64,000 nt of DNA from Comamonas sp. BIGb0152 (lineage in GTDB: Bacteria; Pseudomonadota; Gammaproteobacteria; Burkholderiales; Burkholderiaceae_C): assembly GCF_024809975.1 (NCBI RefSeq), contig NZ_JANUDY010000009.1:62001-126000 (forward strand), in the 5' to 3' direction. The notes under the pieces are model-generated. The model was not told the DNA's origin. It did not search any database and saw only the letters and a list, made by a program, of their open reading frames with translations. This document shows positions 53,362 to 62,999 of this stretch, in pieces (position 1 is the first letter of the stretch; each line of letters starts with the position of its first letter). A program made the translations under genes and the position numbers.

Positions 53362-54345
53362 ATGCCCCGTTCGCCAGCCCCCAATCCGCCAGCTTCCGAT
53401 CCGCCCCAGGTCGCTAACCCGTCATCGCCACGCCTGCAGCACCGCCATATCGAGGTGTTCCGCGCCGTCATGCTGGCCGGTGGGGTGACTGGCGCCGCCG
53501 GCCTGCTGTTCAGCTCCCAGCCCACGGTCAGCCGCGATCTGGCACGTATGGAGCAGCTGCTGGGCTACCCGCTGTTTGAACGGGTGCAGGGGCGGCTGCG
53601 CCCCAACGCGCGGGCTCTGGCGCTGTGGGAAGAGGTGCAGCGCAGCTGGCAGGGGCTGGACCGGGTGATGGAGCGGGCAGTGGCACTGTCGCGCCCCCAG
53701 GCGGCGCGCATCAGTGTGCTCAGCATGCCGGCGCTCAGCCATGCGCTGCTGCCGGCGGCGCTGGCGTGCATGCAGCAGGCGCAGGGGCCGGTGGCGGTCA
53801 GCGTGGCCACGCAGGAATCGCCGTTGCTGCAGCAGTGGATGGCTGCGCAGCGCTATGACCTGGGCCTGACCGAGCAGGGCGAGGCACCCGCCGGCACGCG
53901 CGCCGTGGCGCTGCCGGCGGTGGACGAGGTGGCCGTGTTGCCCGCCGGCCACCCGCTGGCACGTAAGAGAAAGCTGCAGCCGGCCGACTTTGCCGGCCAG
54001 GCCTTTATCAGCCTGGCCGAGGGCGACCCGTATCGCGCCGAGATCGACCAGGTGTTTGCCCAGGCCGGTGTGGGCCGGCAGATGCTGCTGGACACGCACA
54101 GCGCCGTGGCGGTATGCGCCATGGTGCAAAACGGCCTGGGCCTGGCGATCGTCAACCCCTTCACCGCCCAGGCCTGCATGGGCCAGGGGCTGGTGCAGCG
54201 GCCACTGGCCTTCTCCATTCCTTTTCGTACCCAGGTGCTGCTGCCGCTGCACCGCGCTGCGGTGCCCGAGGTCGATGCCTTGGTGACAGCGCTGGCAGAG
54301 ACGGTCGATGGCCTGCAGACCTACAATGCGCAGCACGCCGGATAG
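53362..54345 (+). CDS. LysR family transcriptional regulator (probable regulator of lysA)
   Basis: 327 residues from ATG 53362, which gives a normal LysR length; the frame is open from 53317, but that start would lie inside the probable operator. The helix-turn-helix is LQHRHIEVFRAVMLAGGVTGAAGLLFSSQPTVSRDLARMEQLLGYPLFERVQGRLRPNARA. The effector domain includes VAVCAMVQNGLGLAIVNPF. Diverging from lysA, it is most likely a LysR activator that uses diaminopimelate as co-inducer, as in E. coli; no such effector is shown here. Confidence 0.9.
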   Translation: MPRSPAPNPPASDPPQVANPSSPRLQHRHIEVFRAVMLAGGVTGAAGLLFSSQPTVSRDLARMEQLLGYPLFERVQGRLRPNARALALWEEVQRSWQGLDRVMERAVALSRPQAARISVLSMPALSHALLPAALACMQQAQGPVAVSVATQESPLLQQWMAAQRYDLGLTEQGEAPAGTRAVALPAVDEVAVLPAGHPLARKRKLQPADFAGQAFISLAEGDPYRAEIDQVFAQAGVGRQMLLDTHSAVAVCAMVQNGLGLAIVNPFTAQACMGQGLVQRPLAFSIPFRTQVLLPLHRAAVPEVDALVTALAETVDGLQTYNAQHAG

Positions 54346-54378
54346 GCCGGCACGCTGACCGCCAGGAGAAAAATCCCC

Positions 54379-55437
54379 ATGCCCGTTCCCCGCCTTCGCC
54401 CCGTTTTCCGCCCCGTACTTGCTGTCGCCTCTGGCTTGGCGCTGGCGCTGTTGTCCGGCTGTGCCAGCACGGGCAGCAAGAGCCCACAGGCCGCGCAAGC
54501 CCAGCCGCCCATCCAGGTCAAGGTGTTTGTCGCCGCCATGTTCGAGATCGGTGCCAACACGGGCGACCGGGCCGGCGAGTTCCAGCACTGGTATGAGCGC
54601 TACTTCCGCGATGCCAAGCCGATCCCGGTGGCGGGCGCTTTGGGCCCCGTGTTCTGCAATGCCGATGGCGTTTGCGGCAGTGTGCTGGGCATGGGCAAGG
54701 TCAATGCATCGGCCTCGATCCAGGCCATCGTGCTGAACCCGCAGTTCAATTTTGACCAGAGCTATTACGTGATCAGCGGCGTGGCCGGCACGCCGCCATC
54801 GCGCGGCACCATTGGCGATGTGACCTGGGGCAGCTGGCTGGTCGATTACGACCTGGGCCACCGCTGGGCCCCAGAAGAAGGCCAGCCCGGTGCGCCGGTG
54901 TTTGTTCCGCGCAAGGGCTATGAGGACTACCGCCGTTTTGCATTGAACCCGGCGCTGACCCAAGCCGCCTATGCGATGACACGCGCCGTGCCGCTGCAAG
55001 ACAGTGACTCGGCCCAGCGCTACCGCATGCGCTACCCCGATGCCGCAGCGCGCAAGGCGCCCAGCGTGCATGTGGGCACGCACATGACGGGGGATACCTT
55101 CTTCCATGGCCCGGGCCTGTCCAAAGAGGCGCAGTACATCGCCAAGCTCTACGGTGCGGACGATTATGTCGCTACCGAAATGGAGGCTGCCGCCATTGCG
55201 CTGGTACTGAAGCGCAGCCATGGCACGGACCGGATTCTGAGCCTGCGCGGCTCCGTCAATTTTGACCAGGGCAACCCGCAGGAAACCACCCAGGCCCACC
55301 TGGACCCCAAGCCCGGTGACACCGCGGGCGGCTTTGCCGAGACGGTGGCCAATGTGGTGGCGGTGGGCGGTGTCTTTGTCGACACCGTGGTGAAGGACTG
55401 GCCGCAGTGGAAGGACGGCGTGCCGGTGCCGCGTTAG
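54379..55437 (+). CDS. Purine nucleoside permease-like lipoprotein (NUP family)
   Basis: 352 residues from ATG 54379 with AGGAGA upstream. Lipobox LLSGCAS at about 27-33 suggests a lipid anchor. The rest resembles the nucleoside permease family (VFVAAMFEIGANTGDRAGEFQHWYERY, GMGKVNASASIQAIVLNPQFNFDQSYYVISGVAGTPPSRGTIGDV, YVATEMEAAAIALVL), which has a nucleoside phosphorylase fold. Despite the name it is more likely a nucleoside-binding or cleaving protein than a channel. It ends at a terminator. Confidence 0.85.
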   Translation: MPVPRLRPVFRPVLAVASGLALALLSGCASTGSKSPQAAQAQPPIQVKVFVAAMFEIGANTGDRAGEFQHWYERYFRDAKPIPVAGALGPVFCNADGVCGSVLGMGKVNASASIQAIVLNPQFNFDQSYYVISGVAGTPPSRGTIGDVTWGSWLVDYDLGHRWAPEEGQPGAPVFVPRKGYEDYRRFALNPALTQAAYAMTRAVPLQDSDSAQRYRMRYPDAAARKAPSVHVGTHMTGDTFFHGPGLSKEAQYIAKLYGADDYVATEMEAAAIALVLKRSHGTDRILSLRGSVNFDQGNPQETTQAHLDPKPGDTAGGFAETVANVVAVGGVFVDTVVKDWPQWKDGVPVPR

Positions 55438-55476
55438 GTTGACTGGTTAAGCAAGGCCAGCACCACCAGCACTACC

Positions 55477-55516
55477 AGCACCACCAACGCAGCGCAGCGC
55501 GGGTGGTGCTTTTTTT
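55477..55516 (+). terminator. Terminator after the nucleoside permease-like gene
   Basis: AGCACCACC (55477-55485) pairs with GGTGGTGCT (55502-55510), with a GC-rich loop of 16 bases, followed by a T-run (55510-55516). The stem copies a CAGCACCAC unit repeated just upstream (55459-55485). Confidence 0.75.
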
Positions 55517-55523
55517 CCGCTGC

Positions 55524-57053
55524 TTACTTCCAGGGCTGGGTCAGGATGGCTGCCAGGCTCTTGACGCCATCGAAGTAGTTGCCCAGGCGCATGTTCTCGT
55601 TCTTGCTGTGCTGGTTGTTGTCCGCATTCACCATGGGCACGATCACAAAAGGCACCTTCAGCGCCTGCACCGCTGCGCCGGTGGGCACCGTGCCACCCAT
55701 CATGCGGATCTGCACGGGCGCCTGGCCCCAGGCCTGCTGCATGCCCTGGCGCAACCAGTCGCCAATAGGGGCGTTCAAATCGGTGCGCACGGCGCTGGAT
55801 GAGGCCGATACACCGCCCATCTTCAGACTGGCGAGCTTGGGGTATTGGGCGCGCTGCTCGGCGCTGGGCTCGCCATCAATCAAGGTAAAGCCTTGGCCTT
55901 CGATATGCGTCTTGAGCAGCTGCAGCAGGCGCTCGGGTGGCGTTTCGGGTACCGTGCGCAGGTCCAGCTCGGCAATCGCCTGGGCGGGCACCACGGTGCG
56001 GGCCTTGGCGCCCACATCGGCGCTTTGCAGGCCGCGCACATTGAGCGAGGGGTACTGCATCGCTTCCTGGTAGTTGTTGCCCACCTTTTCGGCCTGCGCG
56101 ATGCCCAGGCGCTTGCGCAGGGCGGCCTCGTCATCGGGCACGGCCTTCATCACCGCCTGGGTTGGGGCATCAAAGCTGATGCCATCGTAGTAGCCCTTGA
56201 CGAGCACCCGGCCATCGGGCGCCTTCATCGAGGCCAGCAGCTGCGCCATCGTGAACGCAGGGTTGGCGGCGTAGTTGCCGTAGTGGCCGCTGTGCAGATC
56301 CTGGCTGGCGCCATAGACCGTGAAGGTGGCCTGGGCCACGCCCCGGTTGCCAAACACCAGGGTGGGGCGGTTGCTGGCATGCATGGGGCCGTCGAGCACC
56401 AGCAGGGCGTCGGCCTTCAAGGCCTCCAGGTGGGCATCGATGACGCCGCCCAAGGATGGAGAGCCCTTTTCTTCTTCCGAGTCGAGCAGGATCTTGATAT
56501 TGGTGCTGGGTGCCAGGCCTTGCTGCTTGAGGGCGTCGATCGCCGCCATCAGCATGATGATGGGCGCCTTGTCGTCCGATGACGAACGGGCAAACACGCG
56601 CCATTCGGGGTTGGGCTGGGCGCCGTAGAGCTGGTCCAGCGCGATCTCTTTCCAGGAACCATCGGCCTGGCGCTCCTTGAGCACCGGCTTCCAGGGGCTC
56701 TCCTGCTGCCATTCGGCGGGGGTCACGGCCTGGCCATCCATGTGGGCGTAGAACAGCACCGTCTTGGTGGCACCGGGCACGGGCGGCAGGGTGGCCAGCA
56801 CCATGGGCTTGCCCTGGTTGGGCAGCAGCTGGGTACTAAAGCCGCGCTTGTCCAGCGCCGCCTTGAACCACTGCGCATTTTTCTCGATATCGGCCGCCAC
56901 ATTCGAGTCATTGGGCAGCGCCAGCACCTCGATCCATTCGCGCAGGCTGGCGCTGCTGGCTTGGTGCACGGCGGCGTCCGATGGAGCAGCGGCCTGGGCC
57001 AGGCCGGCGGCGCACAGCGCGGCGCTGAGCAGGGTGAGGGTTGAGAATGTCAT
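55524..57053 (-). CDS. Secreted M20 family metallopeptidase
   Basis: 509 residues; signal peptide ends near AGLAQAAAPSD. Zinc-site text: VLFYAHMDGQAVTP (His and Asp), FARSSSDDKAPIIM (Asp), LDSEEEKGSPSLGGV (the catalytic Glu pair) and DNNQHSKNENMRLG (the last His). The dimerisation domain lies between about 230 and 370. The length and the order agree with carnosinase-like or ArgE/DapE/CPG2-type peptidases. It probably hydrolyses short peptides in the periplasm; specificity unknown. Confidence 0.9.
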   Translation of the reverse strand: MTFSTLTLLSAALCAAGLAQAAAPSDAAVHQASSASLREWIEVLALPNDSNVAADIEKNAQWFKAALDKRGFSTQLLPNQGKPMVLATLPPVPGATKTVLFYAHMDGQAVTPAEWQQESPWKPVLKERQADGSWKEIALDQLYGAQPNPEWRVFARSSSDDKAPIIMLMAAIDALKQQGLAPSTNIKILLDSEEEKGSPSLGGVIDAHLEALKADALLVLDGPMHASNRPTLVFGNRGVAQATFTVYGASQDLHSGHYGNYAANPAFTMAQLLASMKAPDGRVLVKGYYDGISFDAPTQAVMKAVPDDEAALRKRLGIAQAEKVGNNYQEAMQYPSLNVRGLQSADVGAKARTVVPAQAIAELDLRTVPETPPERLLQLLKTHIEGQGFTLIDGEPSAEQRAQYPKLASLKMGGVSASSSAVRTDLNAPIGDWLRQGMQQAWGQAPVQIRMMGGTVPTGAAVQALKVPFVIVPMVNADNNQHSKNENMRLGNYFDGVKSLAAILTQPWK

Positions 57054-57165
57054 GCAGGGGCTCCGTCAGTGGTGGATGGACAGGTGGGATGGGCTGCAGT
57101 ATCTCCGAGTGCGCGCTCGGCCATCTGCAGGCACAGCAAGCGATTGTCGCCAGGGCGCCAATCGC

Positions 57166-57798
57166 TCAGTGCGCGGGGCGCAGGCGCTCATGCTGCGCGA
57201 TCAGCCCGGCAAACGATTGCTGCAACGCCTGCAGCGGTGGGGCATCTTGCGCCCAGCCCTCCAGCGCTTGCAGCGCAAGTGCGCCGGCCTCCAAGGTCGA
57301 AAGCTGGCCGGCGCGCGGCGCTTTGCGGATGCGGTAGCCGGCAGGCCCGGTGTCCGTCAGTGCCAGTCGGGGCAGCTGGGCCAGCAGGGGATTGGCATAC
57401 AGCATCTTGCGGCTTTTGCGCCAGGTGCCATCGAGCAGCACCAGGCGCCGGACGCTCACTGGCGCATCGCACTCAGTCAGAGCGCTCAAGGCGGCTGGCT
57501 GGTCTGGCGTTTGCGGGTAGAGCAGCAGCGTTTGCTGCGCTGCCTCTGCACCCGGCCATGCGTCGTACAGCCACTGCTGCAGCTGCTGCGGGTCAAAGGC
57601 CTCGCCCACCTCCAGCCGGCTGCCCGGCAGGCACAGGTGCAGCAGCCGGGCAGTGCCCTTGGCCTCTTGCCGCTCCAGCGGGTGCTGCAGGATCAGCACC
57701 TGGGTAGCGGCCAGCACGGGCTGCGCCAGCGCACAGATACAGGCGCTTTGCGGCCGCAGGCAGACAGGGCACATCGCGCGGGGAGAGAGGCAAGACAC
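57166..57798 (-). CDS. DTW-domain protein (tRNA uridine aminocarboxypropyl-transferase-like)
   Basis: 210 residues from the start at 57798 (an ATG at 57774, MCPVC, is possible). N-terminal CxxC and CxC motifs (CPVCLRPQSACIC) bind zinc. The DTW motif is in LDGTWRKSRKMLYANP, the conserved core of TapT, which adds an aminocarboxypropyl group to U47 of tRNA. Divergent from pabB over 74 bp. Confidence 0.88.
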   Translation of the reverse strand: MSCLSPRAMCPVCLRPQSACICALAQPVLAATQVLILQHPLERQEAKGTARLLHLCLPGSRLEVGEAFDPQQLQQWLYDAWPGAEAAQQTLLLYPQTPDQPAALSALTECDAPVSVRRLVLLDGTWRKSRKMLYANPLLAQLPRLALTDTGPAGYRIRKAPRAGQLSTLEAGALALQALEGWAQDAPPLQALQQSFAGLIAQHERLRPAH

Positions 57799-57872
57799 GT
57801 GGTAGGCAGCAGTGGTGGGCAGAATGCTATTGTGCTGCAGGGAAAAGCCTGCGCCGCTATGCTGGCGCCCCT

Positions 57873-59717
57873 ATGACAATGCACATGCCCTTTTCTGCCC
57901 GCATCGACATGGGCCAGCCTTTGTCTGGCGAACGCGAGCGCCTGCGCCTGAACCTGACCGGCCCCGACAGGGTGCTGGAGGCGCACGATGCGCCATCGCT
58001 GCGCGCCTTGCTGGTGGCCGTGGAGCAGGCCGCGCGTGCCGGGGCCTGCTGCGTGGGTGGCCTGCGCTATGAGGCCGCCACGGCGCTGAACCCCTATTTG
58101 CCCACGCAAGCAGCGGCCAGTGGCGAGGCGCTGGCCTGGTTTGCGGTGTGGGATGCCCCCGGCGCCGAGGCGGCGCAGCCGCCCGATGCCGAAACGCCAG
58201 CGGTGCAAGTGCAATGGCGCAGCGCGCTGACCCGTCCCCAGTTCGATGCGCAGATGGCCCGCATCCATGCCGATATCCGCAACGGCGCTTATTACCAGAT
58301 CAACTACACCCAGCAGCTGCAGGGCCGCAGCGCCTTGCCCGGCGGTGGCGATGTGGACGGCGCAGCGCTGTTTGCCGCCTTGCAGCAGGCCCAGCCCGGC
58401 GGCTATGCGCTGCACATCGACAAGGGCGACGAGCAGCTGCTGTCGGTATCGCCCGAGCTGTTTTTTGACTGGCACCAGCCGGCCAGCGGCGCGGGAGCTA
58501 TTTTGACCCGGCCCATGAAGGGCACCGCCGCGCGGGGCAGCACCGCCCAGCAGGACGAGGCGCAGGCCCAGGCACTGCGTGCCTCGGCCAAGGAACGGGC
58601 CGAAAACGTGATGGTGGTCGACCTGCTGCGCAATGACCTGGCGCGTATTGCCGTATTGGGCAGCGTGCAGGTGCCCCAGCTGTTTGCGCTGCAGGCCTTG
58701 CCCACCGTCTGGCAGATGACCTCCGACGTGCAGGCCCGCCTGCCTCAGGGCACCGGGCTGGTCGATGTGATGCAGGCCTTGTTTCCCTGTGGCTCGGTCA
58801 CTGGCGCGCCCAAGCGGGCGGCCATGCAGGCGATTGCCGAGTTGGAGACGGAGGCGCGCGGCTGGTACTGCGGCGCGCTGGGCGTAGTGCGCTCCGATGG
58901 CGCCGGTGGCATGCGTGCCACTTTTAACGTGCCCATCCGTACCGTGCGCTTGCGGGGTCCGCAGCTGCAATGCGGCATTGGCAGCGGCATTACGGCCGAT
59001 GCCACTGCCGACGGCGAATGGGATGAATGGCGGCACAAGCGCGCTTTTCTGGAGCGGGCCAGCATGCCGTTTGCACTGATCGAGACGCTGGCGCTGGACG
59101 ATGGCGTGCTGCGCCATGCCGCGCTGCACCTGGAGCGCATGGCGGGGGCCGCTGTGCATTTTGGCTACCGCTGGGATGTGCTGGCCGCGCAAGCGGCTTT
59201 AGACGCGTTGGCGCAATCACACCCGCAAGGCCTGTGGCGCCTGCGCCTGCTGCTCGATGCGCAGGGCGCTTTCCAGGCCGAGGCCTTTGCCTGCCCTGCA
59301 TCCCCCGCCCAGGTGGTGCTGCAGTGGGCGCCTGCGCCGCTGGCCGAGGCCCAGGGCGAGTTTGTCCGCTTCAAAACCAGCCGCCGCGCGCACTACGAGC
59401 GCTGGACACCGCAAGACGCAACCGTGTTCGACACGCTGCTGTGGAACCAGGCCGGAGAGATCACCGAAACCACCCGAGGCAATATCGCCATGCAAATCGA
59501 TGGGCGCTGGATCACCCCCGCGCTGCATTGCGGCCTGCTGCCCGGTGTGGGGCGCCGCCTGGCGCTGGAGGCGGGTCAGGTCGTGGAGGCGGTGGTGCCG
59601 CTGAGCGACGTGCCGCGCGTTGAGGCCTGGGCCTTTCTCAATAGCTTGCGTGGCTGGATACCGGCGCAGGTGCGGGGTGAGGTGCCGGTGTGGCCGCAGC
59701 CTGCAGTAGGTATCTGA
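57873..59717 (+). CDS. pabB: Aminodeoxychorismate synthase component I fused to ADC lyase (PabB-PabC)
   Basis: 614 residues. N-terminal chorismate-binding domain with NGAYYQINYTQQLQGRS, TRPMKGTAARGS, ENVMVVDLLRNDLARIA, VWQMTSDVQARLP, PCGSVTGAPKRAAMQAIAELE and RGWYCGALG. From about residue 390 a fold-type IV PLP domain follows (LIETLALDDGVLRHAALHLERM, the Lys in VRFKTSRRAHYERW and LWNQAGEITETTRGNIA). The first part makes 4-amino-4-deoxychorismate with PabA; the second removes pyruvate to give p-aminobenzoate for folate. Both parts look intact. Fusions of this kind occur in several proteobacteria. Confidence 0.95.
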   Translation: MTMHMPFSARIDMGQPLSGERERLRLNLTGPDRVLEAHDAPSLRALLVAVEQAARAGACCVGGLRYEAATALNPYLPTQAAASGEALAWFAVWDAPGAEAAQPPDAETPAVQVQWRSALTRPQFDAQMARIHADIRNGAYYQINYTQQLQGRSALPGGGDVDGAALFAALQQAQPGGYALHIDKGDEQLLSVSPELFFDWHQPASGAGAILTRPMKGTAARGSTAQQDEAQAQALRASAKERAENVMVVDLLRNDLARIAVLGSVQVPQLFALQALPTVWQMTSDVQARLPQGTGLVDVMQALFPCGSVTGAPKRAAMQAIAELETEARGWYCGALGVVRSDGAGGMRATFNVPIRTVRLRGPQLQCGIGSGITADATADGEWDEWRHKRAFLERASMPFALIETLALDDGVLRHAALHLERMAGAAVHFGYRWDVLAAQAALDALAQSHPQGLWRLRLLLDAQGAFQAEAFACPASPAQVVLQWAPAPLAEAQGEFVRFKTSRRAHYERWTPQDATVFDTLLWNQAGEITETTRGNIAMQIDGRWITPALHCGLLPGVGRRLALEAGQVVEAVVPLSDVPRVEAWAFLNSLRGWIPAQVRGEVPVWPQPAVGI

Positions 59718-59957
59718 GTCTGTTCAGCAGGCCTGTGCTTGCCGAAGCACGGCATGTCGCCACCGTGATGAATGGGCCAGATGCTCAGGGTTTTTGTGCC
59801 GCAGGCTACCATGGAGGCTGTTTAGCAACCCTTCGGATTTTATGCCCGGCAACCCGGACCCTGAGCCTCTCCCGTCTGCGACGACCCTGTCGCTGTCTCC
59901 CTGTTCTAGCCCCCACGCACCGCCTGCGGTGCCTCTGCCCTGTCAAGGGAGCACCGC

Positions 59958-61529
59958 ATGATCGAGCTGCTCTCCGACCCGCAGATTTGGATTGGTCTCG
60001 TCACCCTGGTGGTGCTTGAGATCGTTCTGGGCATCGACAACCTCATCTTTATTGCAATCCTGGCCGACAAGTTGCCGCCCCACCAGCGGGACAGGGCACG
60101 GGTCATCGGCCTGTCCCTGGCCCTGGTGATGCGCCTGGGTCTGCTCACGGCCATCTCCTGGCTGGTGACGCTCACCCAACCGCTGTTTTCCGTCGGGCCG
60201 CTCAGTTTCTCGGGGCGCGATCTGATCTTGCTGCTGGGCGGCTTGTTCCTGCTGTTCAAGGCCACCACCGAGCTGCATGAGCGCATGGAAGGCGTGAGCC
60301 TCAGCAAATCCAGCAGCACGGTCTATGCCAGCTTCTCGGCCGTGGTGGCGCAGATTGTGGTGCTCGATGCGGTCTTCTCGCTCGATGCCGTGATCACCGC
60401 CGTGGGCATGGTCAACAACCTGGGTGTGATGATGGCCGCGGTCGTCATCTCGATCGGGGTGATGCTGTTTGCCTCCAAGCCGCTGACCCGCTTTGTGAAC
60501 GCGCACCCAACGATTGTGATTCTTTGCCTGAGCTTCTTGCTGATGATCGGCTTCAGCCTGGTGGCCGAGGGCCTGGGCTTCCATGTGCCCAAGGGCTATC
60601 TGTATGCCGCCATTGGCTTTTCCATCCTGATCGAGACCTTCAACCAGGTGTCCTCGCGCAATGCGATCCGCCATGAGCAGCGGGTGCCGCTGCGCGAGCG
60701 CACGGCGCTCAAGGTGCTGTCGCTGATGGCCGGCCGTAGCGGTAATGCGCAGGTGGAGCACGACCATGGCGACCCGGCCACGGCGGAGGACGCGCTGACC
60801 TTTGGGCCCGAAGAGCGCAGCATGGTCAGCGGCGTGCTGGGGCTGGCTGACCGCAAGGTGCGTTCGATCATGACCCCCGTCTCCGATGTGGACTGGGTGG
60901 ACCTGAACGACGATGCCCAGGCCATCCAGCGCTCGCTCAATGACAACCCGCACAGCCATTTGCCGGTCTGCCTGGGCCAGGTGGACCAGCTCCAGGGCGT
61001 GGCGCGTGCCAAGGACATGCTGATGGACCTGATGCAGCACGGCGCCATCCAGCCCACCACCATCCGCAAGCCGCTGATGGTGCCCGAAGGCGCGGGCGTG
61101 ATTGCGCTGATCAATGACCTGCGCCAGTCCAAGGGCCATATGGTCATCGTCATCAACGAGTTCCATGTGATGAGCGGCGTGGTCACGCCGGTCGATGTGC
61201 TCGAAGCGATTGCGGGTGAGTTCCCGGACGAGGACGAGAGCTTCACCATCCAGGCGGTGGAGGGCGAGCCCGACACCTGGATTGCCAGCGGCGCGGCCGA
61301 TGTGCACATGGTCCAGCAGCTGCTGGGATCCAGTGAGCTGGTCTCGTCTGCCGATGCCTTTACCACCTTGGGCGGCTTGCTCACCGAGTTCAATGGTGCG
61401 TTGCCCAAACAAGGCGATGTGGTGGTGATCGATGGCTGGCAGTTTGCGGTTACCGAGGCCACCGAGGGCGTGATGCGCAAGATCCGCATCGAAAAGGACC
61501 ACAAGGGCCAGGGGCCGTTGGAGTACTGA
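59958..61529 (+). CDS. TerC family membrane protein with CBS and transporter-associated domains
   Basis: 523 residues from the ATG at 59958 (CAAGGGAG upstream). Residues about 1-220 are a TerC membrane domain with seven helices and the acidic [16 protein letters not shown] motif near the start, repeated as [13 protein letters not shown]. Then a CBS pair (about 300-410) and a transporter-associated domain (about 430-510). TerC proteins are linked to manganese export and metal-loading of exported proteins, or tellurite resistance; the CorC-like tail suggests a regulated cation transporter. Function is inferred from family. Confidence 0.9.
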   Translation: MIELLSDPQIWIGLVTLVVLEIVLGIDNLIFIAILADKLPPHQRDRARVIGLSLALVMRLGLLTAISWLVTLTQPLFSVGPLSFSGRDLILLLGGLFLLFKATTELHERMEGVSLSKSSSTVYASFSAVVAQIVVLDAVFSLDAVITAVGMVNNLGVMMAAVVISIGVMLFASKPLTRFVNAHPTIVILCLSFLLMIGFSLVAEGLGFHVPKGYLYAAIGFSILIETFNQVSSRNAIRHEQRVPLRERTALKVLSLMAGRSGNAQVEHDHGDPATAEDALTFGPEERSMVSGVLGLADRKVRSIMTPVSDVDWVDLNDDAQAIQRSLNDNPHSHLPVCLGQVDQLQGVARAKDMLMDLMQHGAIQPTTIRKPLMVPEGAGVIALINDLRQSKGHMVIVINEFHVMSGVVTPVDVLEAIAGEFPDEDESFTIQAVEGEPDTWIASGAADVHMVQQLLGSSELVSSADAFTTLGGLLTEFNGALPKQGDVVVIDGWQFAVTEATEGVMRKIRIEKDHKGQGPLEY

Positions 61530-61567
61530 ACCGCCAGCGGGCGGCGGCTGAGCACTGCCCCACGATG

Positions 61568-61608
61568 AAAAAGGCCTGCCTTCTCGCAAGAGACGGCAGG
61601 CCTTTGTA
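61568..61608. terminator. Bidirectional terminator between the TerC and CHMI genes
   Basis: AAAGGCCTGCC (61570-61580) pairs with GGCAGGCCTTT (61595-61605). The A-run (61568-61572) and T-rich right side serve both strands: TerC ends 39 bp before it and the CHMI gene 39 bp after it. Confidence 0.85.
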
Positions 61609-61643
61609 CTGCGTCGCGACCGAACCGCGAACCGCGCAGGCGC

Positions 61644-62006
61644 TTACAGCGAGCCCTTGTAGTAGGAGCCACGGTCCATGTCGACAATGTCCACGCTCAA
61701 CTGCACCAGCATGCCCTCGGGGTGGGGCGTGAACTCGCGCAGCACGGTGGCAATGCGTTCGGACAGGTCGCGCTTCATCTCAGGCGTGCGGCCGGCCAGC
61801 AGGCGCAGCTCGGCATGCACAAAGCCGCGCAGGGCCGTAGGATCGGCGCCGATGACGAACTGCTCGGTGCGCACGGTGCGGCTCTTGAGGTCCTGCTCGT
61901 TTTGCACCTGGCCGCTGGCGATGACGGCCGCGTTGAGCGCGTCGAGCAGGTGGGCCTCGGGGAAGTTCTCGAGGTTGCTGGTGTATTCGATGACGAGATG
62001 CGGCAT
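61644..62006 (-). CDS. 5-carboxymethyl-2-hydroxymuconate delta-isomerase-like protein
   Basis: 120 residues beginning MPHLVIEYTSNLE; after Met removal Pro1 is the base of this tautomerase-superfamily fold. Family text includes GQVQNEQDLKSRTVRTEQFVIGADPTALRGFVHAELRLLAGRTPEMKRDLSERI. In HpaF-type pathways the enzyme isomerises the homoprotocatechuate ring-cleavage product, but no other ring-degradation gene lies near. It may have another or general tautomerase role. Confidence 0.82.
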   Translation of the reverse strand: MPHLVIEYTSNLENFPEAHLLDALNAAVIASGQVQNEQDLKSRTVRTEQFVIGADPTALRGFVHAELRLLAGRTPEMKRDLSERIATVLREFTPHPEGMLVQLSVDIVDMDRGSYYKGSL

Positions 62007-62076
62007 GGTGGTCTCCGTTGGAATGAAGGGCGGGGAAAAGGGGTTGGGGCAGCGGGTCGATCAGACCCGGCGGCTG

Positions 62077-62937
62077 TTAAACAGGCGTATAGGACAGCCG
62101 CACATAAATGGGTGCAAAGGCTTCCGCCTGGGTGATCTCGATCAGCGTTTCCTTGGCCAGCTCCAGCAGCGCGATAAAGGTCACCACCAGCACGGTGCTG
62201 CCTTTTTCCGGCTCAAAGATGTCCTCAAACTCCACAAAGCGCCGGCCTTGCAGGCGCTTGAGGATGGCGCTCATGTACTCGCGCACCGAGAGCTCTTCGC
62301 GCGTGATCTTGTGGGTCTGCACCAGCTTGGCGCGTTTGAGGATGTCGCGCCAGGCCTCTTGCAGCTCGGACATGTCCACATCCGGAAAACGCGGCTGCAG
62401 CGCCTGCTCGATGAAGACCTGGGCCTTGATAAAGTCGCGCCCGTACTGCGGCACAGCGCCCAGGCCCTGGGCGGCCAGCTTCATCTGCTCGTACTCCAGC
62501 AGGCGGCGCACCAATTCGGCACGGGGGTCTTCGGCTTCTTCGCCTTCGGCCTGCTTTTTGGGTGGCAGCAGCATGCGCGACTTGATCTCGATCAGCATCG
62601 CGGCCATCAGCAGGTATTCGGCGGCCAGCTCCAGGTTGCGGCTGCGGATCTCGTCGACATAGCTCAGGTACTGGCGGGTGACGCTCAGCATCGGGATGTC
62701 GAGGATGTTGAAGTTCTGCTTGCGGATCAGGTAGAGCAGCAAGTCCAGCGGGCCTTCAAAAGCCTCCAGGAACACCTCCAGCGCATCGGGCGGGATGTAC
62801 AGGTCGGTGGGCATGGCGAACAGGGGCTCGCCGTACAGACGGGCGAGCGCAACCTGGTCCACCACATCGGGCATGGCACTGCTGGCAGAGGGGCTCAGGC
62901 CGTCCTCAGCCTTTGTCAGCTTGCCGGAAGTTGCCAT
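62077..62937 (-). CDS. scpA: Segregation and condensation protein A
   Basis: Kleisin of the SMC-ScpAB complex that organises and segregates the chromosome. 286 residues. N-terminal text FEGPLDLLLYLIRKQNFNILDIPMLSVTRQYLSYVDEI is the ScpA SMC-binding motif, followed by LLMAAMLIEIKSRMLLPP, an acidic linker with EEAEDPRAELVRRLLEYEQ, and the C-terminal winged helix (about 230-286). ScpB and SMC are not in this window. Confidence 0.95.
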   Translation of the reverse strand: MATSGKLTKAEDGLSPSASSAMPDVVDQVALARLYGEPLFAMPTDLYIPPDALEVFLEAFEGPLDLLLYLIRKQNFNILDIPMLSVTRQYLSYVDEIRSRNLELAAEYLLMAAMLIEIKSRMLLPPKKQAEGEEAEDPRAELVRRLLEYEQMKLAAQGLGAVPQYGRDFIKAQVFIEQALQPRFPDVDMSELQEAWRDILKRAKLVQTHKITREELSVREYMSAILKRLQGRRFVEFEDIFEPEKGSTVLVVTFIALLELAKETLIEITQAEAFAPIYVRLSYTPV

Positions 62938-62999
62938 GCACAGGGCTATTCATGATCGACAGGCGCTGCCAGCCAGGCGGCCGGCAACCTGCGCGGTGA

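Noticed and set aside
53422..55299. A 625-residue open frame on the minus strand across the LysR and nucleoside permease genes.
   Set aside because: Its text is low-complexity (His, Arg, Gly, Gln) and it is fully antisense to two recognisable proteins; no ribosome site.
59718..59957. Leader of the TerC gene considered as a yybP-ykoY manganese riboswitch.
   Set aside because: TerC genes are often under this element, but I could not find the conserved GGGGAGTAG-type loops and pairings; a covariance search would decide.
59943..61589. A 548-residue minus-strand frame opposite the TerC gene.
   Set aside because: Same pattern of His/Asp/Gln-rich shadow text; the plus-strand gene is well supported.
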